A stretch of DNA of 64,000 nucleotides from a bacterium (lineage in GTDB: Bacteria > Pseudomonadota > Gammaproteobacteria > Burkholderiales > Burkholderiaceae_C), in NCBI GenBank assembly GCA_030824555.1, contig JAVBXK010000040.1, forward strand, positions 1 to 64,000. Reading direction: 5' to 3'. Shown piece by piece: positions 9,120 through 21,599 of the stretch (within the stretch, counting starts at the first letter, position 1; every line of letters starts with the position of its first letter). The notes under the pieces are model-generated. The model made no database searches. It was not told the DNA's origin and saw only the letters and a program-made list of their open reading frames with translations. The position numbers and the translations under genes are program-made.

Positions 9120-9400
9120 CGCTTGCCCTGGGCAATCTGCACGAACAGCTCGTTGGGCTTGACCATACCCAAGTCCATCCGTGCCTTTTCTTCGATGATT
9201 TCCAGGCCCTCTTTCAAGTCCTGGACTTCATTGGCCAATTGCTCGTTGCGCCATTGCGCCTGTTGGTTTTGCGCCTGAACCTGGGCCAGATCCTGACGCA
9301 TCTGTGCCACCTTGGGCACGCTGCCACGCCCCAGCCAAAGCTGACTGTGCAGCCACGCCAGCAAGGCCAGCAACAGCACGGAAACCAGTTTCGCAGCCAC
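9116..9400 (-). CDS. ftsB: cell division protein FtsB
   Basis: A 94-residue bitopic inner-membrane protein. An N-terminal transmembrane helix (LVSVLLLALLAWLHSQLWLG) is followed by a short linker and a coiled coil (residues about 35-75, VAQMRQDLAQVQAQNQQ). The C-terminal segment EEKARMDLGMVKPNELF carries the conserved E-x-x-A-R-x-x-L-G-M pattern of FtsB. It forms the FtsQBL complex of the divisome. The position directly after eno matches the common eno-ftsB order of proteobacteria. Confidence 0.93.
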   Translation of the reverse strand: MAAKLVSVLLLALLAWLHSQLWLGRGSVPKVAQMRQDLAQVQAQNQQAQWRNEQLANEVQDLKEGLEIIEEKARMDLGMVKPNELFVQIAQGKR

Positions 9401-9472
9401 GGCTCACTCCCCGGCCATGGCCGTGAACGGCATGGCGCGTGTGAACCGGTGGCTGCGCAGGCGCACGGGCGG

Positions 9473-10768
<1,296 letters not shown>

Positions 10769-10811
10769 CTAGGTAAAGTCAAAAACAAAAAACGGTTCGT
10801 GATGGATGGAC

Positions 10812-11102
10812 TCAGACGCCCTCGACGCACACCATGCGCATGATGGCGGCACCTTCGCGTGCAGTCCGGGCTTTGCGGTACTCGGGCGTGTCGTGAAACG
10901 CCTGCGCAGCTTCAAACGACGGGAACTTCAAAATGACCGTGCGGCCCGGGTTCCAGTCACCTTCCAGCACCTTGACCTGACCACCGCGTACGCACACTTC
11001 GGCGCCGTGGGTCTGTATGGCCATGGTGGACCATTTGCGGTAAACCTCATATTGCTCGGGGTTGGTCACGGTGACTGACGCAATGATGTAGCCGCTGCTC
11101 AT
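10812..11102 (-). CDS. DUF1330 domain protein
   Basis: A 96-residue protein with the dimeric alpha/beta-barrel (ferredoxin-like) fold of DUF1330: it starts MSSGYIIASVTVTNPEQYE and contains ARGG-type and W-N-P-G-R-x-V-I-L-K-F-P-S segments (VLEGDWNPGRTVILKFPSF). The function is unknown. Its conserved place between kdsA and eno in Burkholderiales suggests co-transcription rather than a shared pathway. Confidence 0.88.
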   Translation of the reverse strand: MSSGYIIASVTVTNPEQYEVYRKWSTMAIQTHGAEVCVRGGQVKVLEGDWNPGRTVILKFPSFEAAQAFHDTPEYRKARTAREGAAIMRMVCVEGV

Positions 11103-11132
11103 GGGTGGGTGGGGTGTGAGGTGACGTGAACG

Positions 11133-13735
<2,603 letters not shown>

Positions 13736-13749
13736 CTACATTGCCGCGC

Positions 13750-15012
13750 ATGAAAGACCTTGCTGGTAAACACATCGTATTGGGCCTCTCCGGGGGCATA
13801 GCCTGTTACAAGGCGGCCGAGCTGTGCCGTGCGCTCGTCAAGGCGGGCGCCACGGTGCAGGTCGTCATGACCGACGCGGCCTTGCAGTTCATCACTCCCG
13901 TCACCATGCAGGCGCTGTCGGGCAGGCCGGTGTTCAGCTCGCAATGGGACCCTCGCAAAGCCGCTGGCGCAGATTTGGGCGCCGGGGTGGGCAATAACAT
14001 GGCGCACATCAACCTCACGCGCGAGGCAGATGCCATCGTGGTGGCCCCCGCCAGCGCCGATTTCATGAGCAAACTGCTGCACGGCGGGGCCGACGACCTG
14101 CTCAGCCTCATGTGCCTCGCGCGTCCGCTGGACACGGTGCCGCTCATCGTGGCCCCGGCCATGAACCGCGAAATGTGGGCCAACCCCGCCACGCAGCGCA
14201 ACGTGGCGCAGCTGAAGGCCGACGGCATTCACGTGCTCGACGTGGGGCAGGGCGACCAGGCTTGCGGCGAGGTGGGCGACGGCCGCATGCTCGAAGCCGA
14301 TGAGCTGCTGTACGACGTGACGGCCTTTTTCGCGCCCAAGGTGATGGCGGGGCAGCATGTGGTGGTGACAGCAGGCCCCACCTACGAAGCCATCGATCCG
14401 GTGCGCGGCATCACCAACCTGTCCAGCGGCAAGATGGGGTTTGCCATCGCACGCGCCGCACACGAAGCCGGTGCACGCGTCACGCTGGTGGCGGGCCCTG
14501 TCAGCCTGCCCACGCCGCGTGGGGTGCAGCGTGTGGATGTGAAATCTGCAAGAAATATGCAGCTAGCGCTTGATATGTATATGGATGATGCTACTGTTTT
14601 CGTGTCTGCCGCAGCCGTGGCCGATTGGCGGCCTGCATCGGCATCGGACCAGAAAATCAAAAAAGACGGCAGTGGCCACGTGCCCACGCTGACGTTCTGC
14701 GAAAACCCCGACCTGCTTGCGGGCATTGCCGCCAGCGAACGGGCGCAGAGTGGCCAGTTGTATTGCGTGGGCTTTGCGGCCGAAAGTCACAACCTGCTGC
14801 ACCACGCCCAAACCAAACGTGCCCGCAAAGGGGTGCCGCTGCTGGTGGGCAACATCGGCCCGGCCACCTTTGGACAGGACCACAACGCGCTGCTGCTGGT
14901 CGATGAAGAGGGGGTGGTGGAGTTCCCGCATGCCGACAAACTCAGCCTGTCGCGCCTGCTGGTGGCCGACATTGCCCGCCGTCGTGCGATTTGGACCACC
15001 GCTTCGGCCTGA
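13750..15012 (+). CDS. coaBC: bifunctional phosphopantothenoylcysteine decarboxylase/phosphopantothenate-cysteine ligase
   Basis: A 420-residue enzyme catalysing two steps of coenzyme A synthesis. The CoaC flavoprotein half (1-190) shows LGLSGGIACYKAAEL, the active-site His in NMAHINLTREAD, PAMNREMW and the lid Cys region DQACGEVGDGRM. The CoaB half begins GQHVVVTAGPTYEAIDPVR and has ISNLSSGKMGFAIA-type nucleotide-binding and KIKKDG motifs. A lower-GC patch around 14540-14600 (residues RNMQLALDMYMDDATVF) interrupts otherwise GC-rich coding sequence and looks like an in-frame repeat remnant. Transcribed divergently from pyrG. Confidence 0.96.
   Translation: MKDLAGKHIVLGLSGGIACYKAAELCRALVKAGATVQVVMTDAALQFITPVTMQALSGRPVFSSQWDPRKAAGADLGAGVGNNMAHINLTREADAIVVAPASADFMSKLLHGGADDLLSLMCLARPLDTVPLIVAPAMNREMWANPATQRNVAQLKADGIHVLDVGQGDQACGEVGDGRMLEADELLYDVTAFFAPKVMAGQHVVVTAGPTYEAIDPVRGITNLSSGKMGFAIARAAHEAGARVTLVAGPVSLPTPRGVQRVDVKSARNMQLALDMYMDDATVFVSAAAVADWRPASASDQKIKKDGSGHVPTLTFCENPDLLAGIAASERAQSGQLYCVGFAAESHNLLHHAQTKRARKGVPLLVGNIGPATFGQDHNALLLVDEEGVVEFPHADKLSLSRLLVADIARRRAIWTTASA
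14540..14603. repeat. probable intragenic dispersed-repeat remnant in coaBC
   Basis: This AT-rich patch contains GCAGCTAGCGCTTGATATGT, which resembles the 'AGCT...GCGCTTGAT' repeat that I recall as widespread in Comamonadaceae. It stays in frame and lies in a variable loop of CoaB, so the gene is probably functional. The family assignment is from memory and unverified. Confidence 0.4.
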
Positions 15013-15191
15013 GGCGAGGGGTATGGAATCTGTGACCTGAGGTGCCCTGCCTGGTTGCGACAGTGGTGAAAATCCATGCATCAGTGCTTGCTTATTGGTT
15101 CATAATTTAAGCGAGCCACGCACCGTGTTCGCGTGGATTCGAGGCCGCAGCCATTCAACGGCATGCTGCCCACCCCCACCGGAGACCTCCC

Positions 15192-16256
15192 ATGTGCATT
15201 CGCCCCGTGTTGTTCGACCTTGACGGCAAAGTGGCCACCCGTCGCCAGATATTGACGCACCTGGGCCGCATGGGCGCGGCTGGCTTGGCGGGTGCAGGCC
15301 TGTCGCTGGTGCCCATGGTGCACACCTGTGCCGGTGAGTTGGTTGACTTCATCGAAGGGCCCCCTGTGGCCGACATTGCACCCCGCCAGTTGTCCAAACA
15401 CGTGTGGATGATTCACGCGCAGGATGCGTTCCCCACCGCTGAGAACCACGGGATGATGGCCAATATCCTGTTCGTGGTCACCAGTAAAGGCGTGGTGGTG
15501 ATCGATACAGGGGCGTCGAAGCAAATTGGCCAGATGGCCATGCGCATGATCAAAACCGTCACGCCGCAGCCCGTGGTGGCTGTGTTCAACAGCCACTTTC
15601 ATGGCGACCATTGGCTGGGCAACCACGCATTTGTCGAGGCCTATGGGCCCAAGCTGCCCATTTACTCGCTTCCCTACACCACCGAGCAGATCAATGGGCA
15701 CGAGGGCGATCTCTGGCGCAGCCTGATGGAGCGCTGGACCAACCAGTCCACCACCGGCACCAAAGTGACCCCGCCCAACACAGCCACCCGGCATGGCGAG
15801 GAATTCAGGTTTGGCGATGTCACCCTGCGCATGCACTTTTACGGTCAGGCGCACACCAAGGGTGACCTGTCGGTCGAGGTGCTGGAAGACAAGGTCGTGC
15901 ACGTGGGCGACCTGGCCATGGAAAACCGCATTGCCAACATCGACGATGGCTCCTACCCTGGCACCTTCAAATACTTCGACACCGTGTCAAAGAATGCGGG
16001 CAACGACATCCTGTGGGTGCCTTGCCACGGCAACCCGCAGAAAGATTTGTTGCAGACCTATGGCACGTTCCTGAAGGGTATCTGGGAGCCCTGCGCGCAA
16101 GCCGTGAAGAACGACGTACCCATCGAAAAAGCCAAAGACAGGGTGCTGCAAGACCCCCGCGTGGCCAGCCGCGCCAAAACCATGTTGGGCTTTGACCTCA
16201 ACATCGGCAAGTACACCAGCCTGGCCTACCTGGAGGCCGAGCGCGACGCGTTTTGA
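15192..16256 (+). CDS. exported MBL-fold metallo-hydrolase, SoxH-like
   Basis: A 354-residue protein. A twin-arginine-type leader (ATRRQILTHLGRMGAAGLAGAGLSLVP) suggests Tat export, although the first 14 residues are long for such a leader. The metallo-beta-lactamase core follows, with the zinc motif NSHFHGDHWLGNH at about residues 135-147, then GQAHTKGDLSVEV and VPCHGNP for the remaining ligands. The relatives that come to mind are SoxH-type and quinoprotein relay hydrolases, but this one is encoded 30 kb from the quinoprotein locus and no substrate is evident. ACCGGAGACC gives a good ribosome-binding site. Its 3' end overlaps the convergent synthetase gene by 31 bases. Confidence 0.75.
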   Translation: MCIRPVLFDLDGKVATRRQILTHLGRMGAAGLAGAGLSLVPMVHTCAGELVDFIEGPPVADIAPRQLSKHVWMIHAQDAFPTAENHGMMANILFVVTSKGVVVIDTGASKQIGQMAMRMIKTVTPQPVVAVFNSHFHGDHWLGNHAFVEAYGPKLPIYSLPYTTEQINGHEGDLWRSLMERWTNQSTTGTKVTPPNTATRHGEEFRFGDVTLRMHFYGQAHTKGDLSVEVLEDKVVHVGDLAMENRIANIDDGSYPGTFKYFDTVSKNAGNDILWVPCHGNPQKDLLQTYGTFLKGIWEPCAQAVKNDVPIEKAKDRVLQDPRVASRAKTMLGFDLNIGKYTSLAYLEAERDAF

Positions 16257-19200
16257 ATCATTTCGAAATCGTCAGCCGACTTGAGAATGCCGGACAAAAT
16301 CGACGCCAATTTGCTTGCATGTGGGGGCCGAATCATTGAAAGGTGATCGCCAGATGTGTCAAACACGGTGAGGCGCGGTGTCAGGTGGCGCCAGATCTCG
16401 ATGGGGTCTGCCAAGGTTGACAATCCTAGCTCTGAGCGTATCGCGATGACAGGCACATTCAAGTACATGGGTTTGTATTTGGTGTGGGCGTGCAAGCCTG
16501 CTTTCCGCAATTTCAGAATTTGCTCTGGAAGATGGTCTTCTGGGCCATGATTGTCCGGCACGGCGCCGAAAGCAGCGAGCCGAAGGTGGCCAAGGAATGC
16601 AAAGGCCAATTTCAAAACGCGCTTTCCTGCTCCCGGCCCTTTGAAAATGCGGCTCATATGATTTTCAGCCCGCCGTTTGATGAATTCACGCCATGCGCTG
16701 GCTGGCCAATGGGTCTGATGCGTCGTGGTGTCAAGCATGATCAGCGGTTCGACACACTCGCCGTCCTGAACCAATAAACGCGCCATCTCGAATGCAATGA
16801 GCCCTCCGGACGAATAGCCACCTATGCGGTAGGGGCCATGCGGTTGCACATTTCTAAGTGCGGCAAGATAGGCATGGGCCAATGCTTCGACTTGGTCATA
16901 GATGGGTTCTGACTGTTCGAAACCACTTGCGCGTATGCCGAACACAGGAACATCGGTATCCAGTGCCTGAATCAGAGGAAGCAACTCCATGATGGAGCCT
17001 GCATAGCCATGCACGATGTAAATCGGATGGGTATCTCTCCCCTTTTTCAAAGGAATGAGCAACGAGGAGTTGCTGTCGACCTGTCTGTTCACAAGTCGTG
17101 TAAATTCTTCGATAGTGGGGGCATCGAAGATCGCATTCATCTGGAAAGCAATGCCAAAGCGGCTTTGTAATTCTTCAACCAGACTCAGGGCGCTGAGGGA
17201 ATTTCCCCCAATGTCGAAGAAATTGTCACGAGCCTGCAGCCCTTTTTGCTGCAATATGTCGCACCACAATGCAGTGATTTCGTCGATCTCAATGTTCCTG
17301 CGCAACGTCAATGTCTGGGCTGAACTGCTTGGGCCTTTGGAACTTGCCCGCAGGAAGGCCCGCAATGGCTCCAGGCTGTCAGGGTTGCGCAATGCTTCAG
17401 CGTTGACCGCATCATGACCGTTCAGCGTGTCGCGCGCGCTGCGTTCCGATGCTTTGCCACTCCAAGTGGTCGGCAATGCCGGTACGGCAAGCAACACCGC
17501 CGGTACATGGGCTGATGATCCCTGCTGCGTCAATTCGCGCCGGATGGTTTCGCGCAATGAATCGGTCAATGTGCAGCCGGGTTTGAGCACGACCATCAGC
17601 ACCAGACGGGTGCCACCTATTGAGGTAGGGCTGTTTTGCTCCACTGCCATCGATTCGGCAATGTCTGGAATTCGCTCAAGGATTCTATAAATTTCAGCTG
17701 GACCGATGCGAATGCCCCGCACATTCAACACGCCATCGGAGCGCCCGTGCATTCGAAATGATCCTTGTGCGCCCACTTCGACAAGGTCGCCATGTGTCCA
17801 CAGCCCTGGATGCTGGCTGAAGTAGGCTTCATGAAATCGAGAGCCTGTTGGGTCTTTGAGGAATCCAATGGGCCTGGATGGAAATGGGTTGGCACATATC
17901 AGCTCACCCATGCCATTTGCATGCGAGCCATCTTCGTTGACTGCACGCACATCCATTCCCAAACTTCGGCATTGTGGCTCTGCACTGTAAGTCGGTAGCA
18001 CAGGGTTGCCAAGCACAAAACAACCGATGATATCGGTCCCCCCCGATATCGATTGCACCGCAAGTGCCTTCACACATCTCCCCACCCATTCCTGGTGATT
18101 GGGTGAAAGAATTGAGCCTGTTGAAAGAATGGCACGCAGCGGGCCAAAATCCAGCCCCTCAGTTGTGAAACTGGTCGTGCGTTCGCACAATTGCAAATAG
18201 CTTGGACTGGTTCCAAATACCGTGACTCCGTGGTGGGCCACAATGCGCCAAAGAACATCTGCACTGGAAATGGGACCGCTGTAAAGAACGATGGAAGCGC
18301 CTGTTGCCAATGCCGACAGTTGCCAGTTCCACATCATCCACCCAGTGGATGTCTGGAAAAAAAGCCGATCCTCTGCCCGAAGGTCACAATGCAATTTGTG
18401 TTCCTTCACGTGCTCCAGCAAAGTTCCCCCGGCCCCGTGCACGATACATTTCGGCACCCCTGTGGTGCCTGAACTGAACATGATGAAGAGCGGGTGATTG
18501 AATGGCAGGAGCGGCCAGTCCGGCATGGGTGCATTCGACAATGCCGCGCACAGCATTTGGGCCCGGTGCACCTTGATACTCAGATCGGGAAGTGGCGCCT
18601 TGTCATCCAGTACCAACACGGCGCGAAGTGATGAAAGGTTTGCAACCACTTCCTGTATTTTTGCGCGCTGCAGATCACCCATTGCACCGGTGGCGGGGGC
18701 CAGATCGGTTATCAACAACGTTGGTTCAATTTGTTGCAACCGGGAAGACATTGCGTTAGGCCCGAGTTCGGGCGCAAGTGTCGAAACCGTACAACCGATT
18801 GCCGCAGCGGCCAGAGCTGCAGCGACAGCTTCCGGGGTGTTGAAGGCCACCAAAGCAACGGAATCTCCTTTGCAAAGGCCAAGGTGTGCAAGTGCGCGGG
18901 CCAGTGTCTCGGTCTGTGTGCGCAACTCCCCACGGGTCCACTGGGTCACCGAACCATCACTTCGTATGGCCACGATTGCTGGACGGGCGGCTCCGTGGTT
19001 TTCACCTGCAAGATGGGTTAAGTTTTCGCTGTAATTGAGTTTCAATTCAGGAAAAAAAACCGCCTCTTCACAAGTGCTGCCGGTCATCGCGGGTGCCGCA
19101 CTTCCTCCGTGGACAATGCCGCTCCAGTTTAGAAATTCGGTCCAGAAATCCGGTGCATGCGCGATGCAGTAGCTCTCAAAATCGCTGTAAGTTTCAAACG

Positions 19201-19330
19201 TTCGGCCTTGGGTCCGTTCAACTTGATGAATGAATTCTGTCAGCTGGCATGCCGCCACTTGAGTTTTGGACGGCACAGCAATCGGTACCGGTGTTGAAGC
19301 GGCCTTTGAAAGTGCAGTGTTGAGGACCAT
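16226..19330 (-). CDS. free-standing acetoacetyl-CoA-synthetase-like adenylation / carrier / thioesterase protein
   Basis: A 1034-residue single-module assembly-line protein. Residues 1-640 resemble acetoacetyl-CoA synthetase (SSGTTGVPK at 286-294, WTHGDLVEVG near 511, GRSDGVLNVRGIRIGPAEIY near 530, catalytic-Lys segment SGKASE near 626). Residues about 680-750 are a phosphopantetheine carrier domain (FFDIGGNSLSAL, attachment Ser near 711). Residues 760-1020 are a type I thioesterase (YIVHGYAGS, GYSSGG near 838, His in SGDHLSM). There is no condensation, ketosynthase or reductase domain. The logical product is a released or dimerised beta-keto acyl acid, but this is inference. GC is clearly lower than its neighbours, suggesting transfer. 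A palindrome lies 47 bases upstream of the chosen ATG, favouring it over a GTG at 19414. Confidence 0.8.
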   Translation of the reverse strand: MVLNTALSKAASTPVPIAVPSKTQVAACQLTEFIHQVERTQGRTFETYSDFESYCIAHAPDFWTEFLNWSGIVHGGSAAPAMTGSTCEEAVFFPELKLNYSENLTHLAGENHGAARPAIVAIRSDGSVTQWTRGELRTQTETLARALAHLGLCKGDSVALVAFNTPEAVAAALAAAAIGCTVSTLAPELGPNAMSSRLQQIEPTLLITDLAPATGAMGDLQRAKIQEVVANLSSLRAVLVLDDKAPLPDLSIKVHRAQMLCAALSNAPMPDWPLLPFNHPLFIMFSSGTTGVPKCIVHGAGGTLLEHVKEHKLHCDLRAEDRLFFQTSTGWMMWNWQLSALATGASIVLYSGPISSADVLWRIVAHHGVTVFGTSPSYLQLCERTTSFTTEGLDFGPLRAILSTGSILSPNHQEWVGRCVKALAVQSISGGTDIIGCFVLGNPVLPTYSAEPQCRSLGMDVRAVNEDGSHANGMGELICANPFPSRPIGFLKDPTGSRFHEAYFSQHPGLWTHGDLVEVGAQGSFRMHGRSDGVLNVRGIRIGPAEIYRILERIPDIAESMAVEQNSPTSIGGTRLVLMVVLKPGCTLTDSLRETIRRELTQQGSSAHVPAVLLAVPALPTTWSGKASERSARDTLNGHDAVNAEALRNPDSLEPLRAFLRASSKGPSSSAQTLTLRRNIEIDEITALWCDILQQKGLQARDNFFDIGGNSLSALSLVEELQSRFGIAFQMNAIFDAPTIEEFTRLVNRQVDSNSSLLIPLKKGRDTHPIYIVHGYAGSIMELLPLIQALDTDVPVFGIRASGFEQSEPIYDQVEALAHAYLAALRNVQPHGPYRIGGYSSGGLIAFEMARLLVQDGECVEPLIMLDTTTHQTHWPASAWREFIKRRAENHMSRIFKGPGAGKRVLKLAFAFLGHLRLAAFGAVPDNHGPEDHLPEQILKLRKAGLHAHTKYKPMYLNVPVIAIRSELGLSTLADPIEIWRHLTPRLTVFDTSGDHLSMIRPPHASKLASILSGILKSADDFEMIQNASRSASR

Positions 19331-19376
19331 ATTGGAAACGGTAAGCCAAAAAACAATGGTGCAAAGCTGGATGCGG

Positions 19377-19397
19377 TTCAGTACATGCTGTACTGAA
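19377..19397 (-). promoter_or_regulatory. perfect palindrome upstream of the adenylation/carrier/thioesterase gene
   Basis: TTCAGTAC-N5-GTACTGAA is a perfect 8-base inverted repeat with a 5-base spacer, 47 bases upstream of the ATG at 19330. It does not fit the LexA or lux-box pattern (CTG-N10-CAG), so the regulator is unknown. Its size and position fit a dimeric repressor or activator site. Confidence 0.5.
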
Positions 19398-19519
19398 TGG
19401 TACGCCCCACCCACATGATCACATCTTCAAGTCCTTGAACAGGTGGACGAACTGTTTTTGGGGCGCTGCTTTCGTTGTGGACTGACCAGTTTGTAGGTTC
19501 ACAGGCACTGCCAGTGGGC

Positions 19520-20659
19520 TCAAGGCGTTTTGAACGCCCACCACGGCAGCAGTTTGTTCATGGCCTGAACGGTGCCGCTGCTGTCTGGCGCGTAGCCCGG
19601 CAGGCTGGCCAACTCGCGGGTCCAGGTGGCCGATGCCAGCCATGCGCGCAGGGCGGCCACGGGTGGCGTGTCCAGCGCCGACTTCAGGCACACCAGCTGG
19701 TAACGCTCTTGCACCAGCGGCACGAATGCCAGCCCGGCGGATTGCGCTGCGCTTTGTGTGCCCAGCCCTACATCGGCCTGGCCGTTGGCCACGGCCTGTG
19801 CCACGGCGGCGTGTGACGGCTGCACATTCTGGTAGCCGTTCAGTGCCTCGGGGGCGAGGCGCGCGTCGCCCAGCAACTCGTCCAGCAGCACACGCGTGCC
19901 CGTGCCCAGCGGGCGGTTGACCAGCCGTGCCTGCAGGGTGGCCGCGTCGGTCAGGGTGTGCAGGTGCAGCGGGTTGCCGGGGGCCACCATCAGGCCCATC
20001 CAGCGCAAGGCAAAGCCGATGACCTTGTGTTTGCCAGGTTTGAGCAGCGGTTTGTAGGTGCGGGCGGTCAGCGTCTGGCGGCCGGGTTGTTGCCGGGTGT
20101 GAAAACCGGCTAGCTGGCAGCGGCCTTCGTTGAGCGCACGGATGGCGTCCACGCTGCCGGTGAAATGGATGTCCAGGTGCAGGCTGGCCTGTGTGGCCGC
20201 CAAGTCTTGCAGGCGGGCCAGGGCGTCGTCGTGGCTGGCGTGCAGGCTCAGCACCTGGGCCTGGTCGTCAAACACGGTGGCCAGGGCGCGTTCCAGCTCG
20301 GCCCGCAGGGCTTCGATCTGTGGGGCCAGGCGGGCCTGGGCCATGCGCTCGGCCCACAGCAGCTTGTCGCCAAACGGGCTGAGGCGGGCGGCCTGGCCCC
20401 GGTCCCACACCAGCAGCTCGTGGCCCACCTTGGCTTCCCACTCCTTCAATTGCCCCCACACGTGGCGGTACGACAGGCCCAGTTGCCGCGCTGCCGCCGA
20501 AATGGAGCCGTGCTGGCGCACGGCCTGCAGCAGGTCCAACAGCGGGTTGCCGAGTTGGGGCGTGCGTTCGCGCGTCTGGGCAAACTGGTAAATCAGTTGC
20601 ACCCTGGGGGGGGCGATGGACGGGGTGCTGTCTGGCATGGCGTCTGGCGGGGCTGGCAT
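19520..20659 (-). CDS. ModE-like regulator with fused periplasmic-binding-type sensor domain
   Basis: A protein of about 379 residues (start at MPAPPDAMP; a second ATG seven codons later is equally possible). The N-terminus is a LysR/ModE-type winged helix (NPLLDLLQAVRQHGSISAAA, LGLSYRHVWGQLKEWE). From about residue 135 it continues into a type 2 periplasmic-binding fold (LSLHASHDDALARLQDLA, ADVGLGTQSAAQSAGLAFVPL) that resembles molybdate/tungstate-binding proteins, not the TOBE/molbindin domains of classical ModE. It diverges from tupBCA, so it most likely senses tungstate or molybdate and controls that operon. The ligand is inferred from context only. Confidence 0.8.
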   Translation of the reverse strand: MPAPPDAMPDSTPSIAPPRVQLIYQFAQTRERTPQLGNPLLDLLQAVRQHGSISAAARQLGLSYRHVWGQLKEWEAKVGHELLVWDRGQAARLSPFGDKLLWAERMAQARLAPQIEALRAELERALATVFDDQAQVLSLHASHDDALARLQDLAATQASLHLDIHFTGSVDAIRALNEGRCQLAGFHTRQQPGRQTLTARTYKPLLKPGKHKVIGFALRWMGLMVAPGNPLHLHTLTDAATLQARLVNRPLGTGTRVLLDELLGDARLAPEALNGYQNVQPSHAAVAQAVANGQADVGLGTQSAAQSAGLAFVPLVQERYQLVCLKSALDTPPVAALRAWLASATWTRELASLPGYAPDSSGTVQAMNKLLPWWAFKTP

Positions 20660-20719
20660 GGCGCGAGTGTGCCGCAAACCCAGCGACAGCCTGACGCTCG
20701 CGCACGCCCTGGCAACGGC

Positions 20720-20744
20720 CGCTTATGCATGGGGTTTCATACCG
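20720..20744. promoter_or_regulatory. candidate operator between the ModE-like gene and tupB
   Basis: The divergent spacer of about 200 bases contains CGCTTATG-N9-TCATACCG, an imperfect dyad reminiscent of ModE sites (CGnTAT...ATAnCG). The arms do not align perfectly (one-base offset), so this is a weak candidate. Nothing else clear is seen in 20660-20861. Confidence 0.25.
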
Positions 20745-20861
20745 TGGCAACCCCTACGTGCCCCCTGTCCCTGAGCCACTACCATACGCCGCCCAACCCG
20801 CTGAAGCTGGCGGCTGGGTACCTTGGCCTGCACGGCCCGTTTTCGGTTTTTTCACCCATAC

Positions 20862-21599
20862 ATGAACAGTTTTTCTGACAGCGTTGGCACGGCCTTGGAG
20901 CTGCTGGTGGCGGGCGACCCCACGCTGTGGGTCATCGTGAGCCGTTCGCTCAGTGTCAGTGCCACGGCGTGTGCGCTGGCCTGTGCCATGGGCTTGCTGT
21001 TGGGCGCTGGGCTGGCCGTGTCGCGTTTTGCCGGGCGCGGGCTGGTGCTGGCCGGGTTGAACACCTTGCTGGCGCTGCCCTCTGTTGTGGTGGGTCTGGT
21101 GGTGTACCTGCTGCTGTCGCGCACCGGGCCGCTGGGGTTTTTGGGCTGGATGTTCAGCTTTCACGCCATGGTGCTGGCGCAAACGGTGCTGGTGGTGCCT
21201 GTGGTCACGGCGCTGACCCGCCAGACCATCGAAGACGCCGACCTGGCGCACGGCGAACAATGGCAATCGCTGGGGGCCAGCCGGTGGCAGCGCGCCTGCC
21301 TGCTGCTGTGGGACGAGCGGTTTGCACTGCTGACGGTGGTCATCGCGGCCTTCGGGCGGGCCATTTCAGAGGTGGGCGCGGTGATGATCGTGGGTGGCAA
21401 CATCGACGGGTTCACCCGCGTCATGACCACGGCCATCGCGCTCGAAACCAGCAAGGGCGACCTGCCGCTGGCGCTGGCGCTGGGCATCATTTTGCTGGGC
21501 GTGGTGGCGGTGCTGAACCTGCTGTTGCTGGCCCTGAAACAGTGGAAGCGCCAGGTGGACGGCAGCGCCGACCTGCCCCGTCACGGGGTGGCCGCATGA
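20862..21599 (+). CDS. tupB: tungstate ABC transporter permease TupB
   Basis: A 245-residue inner-membrane permease with about six spans starting at MNSFSDSVGTALELL. The cytoplasmic EAA-type loop is ADLAHGEQWQSLGASRWQRACLL, and the conserved GRAISEVGAVMIVGGNIDGFTR segment is characteristic of TupB/WtpB-type permeases. It overlaps tupC by four bases (ATGA), as part of a tightly coupled three-gene operon. With TupA showing the tungstate-type signature, tungstate is the expected substrate, with molybdate less likely. Confidence 0.9.
   Translation: MNSFSDSVGTALELLVAGDPTLWVIVSRSLSVSATACALACAMGLLLGAGLAVSRFAGRGLVLAGLNTLLALPSVVVGLVVYLLLSRTGPLGFLGWMFSFHAMVLAQTVLVVPVVTALTRQTIEDADLAHGEQWQSLGASRWQRACLLLWDERFALLTVVIAAFGRAISEVGAVMIVGGNIDGFTRVMTTAIALETSKGDLPLALALGIILLGVVAVLNLLLLALKQWKRQVDGSADLPRHGVAA

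Noticed and set aside
19377-19397. LuxR-type lux box
   Set aside because: The palindrome does not have the CTG-N10-CAG layout and there is no luxI/luxR gene nearby.
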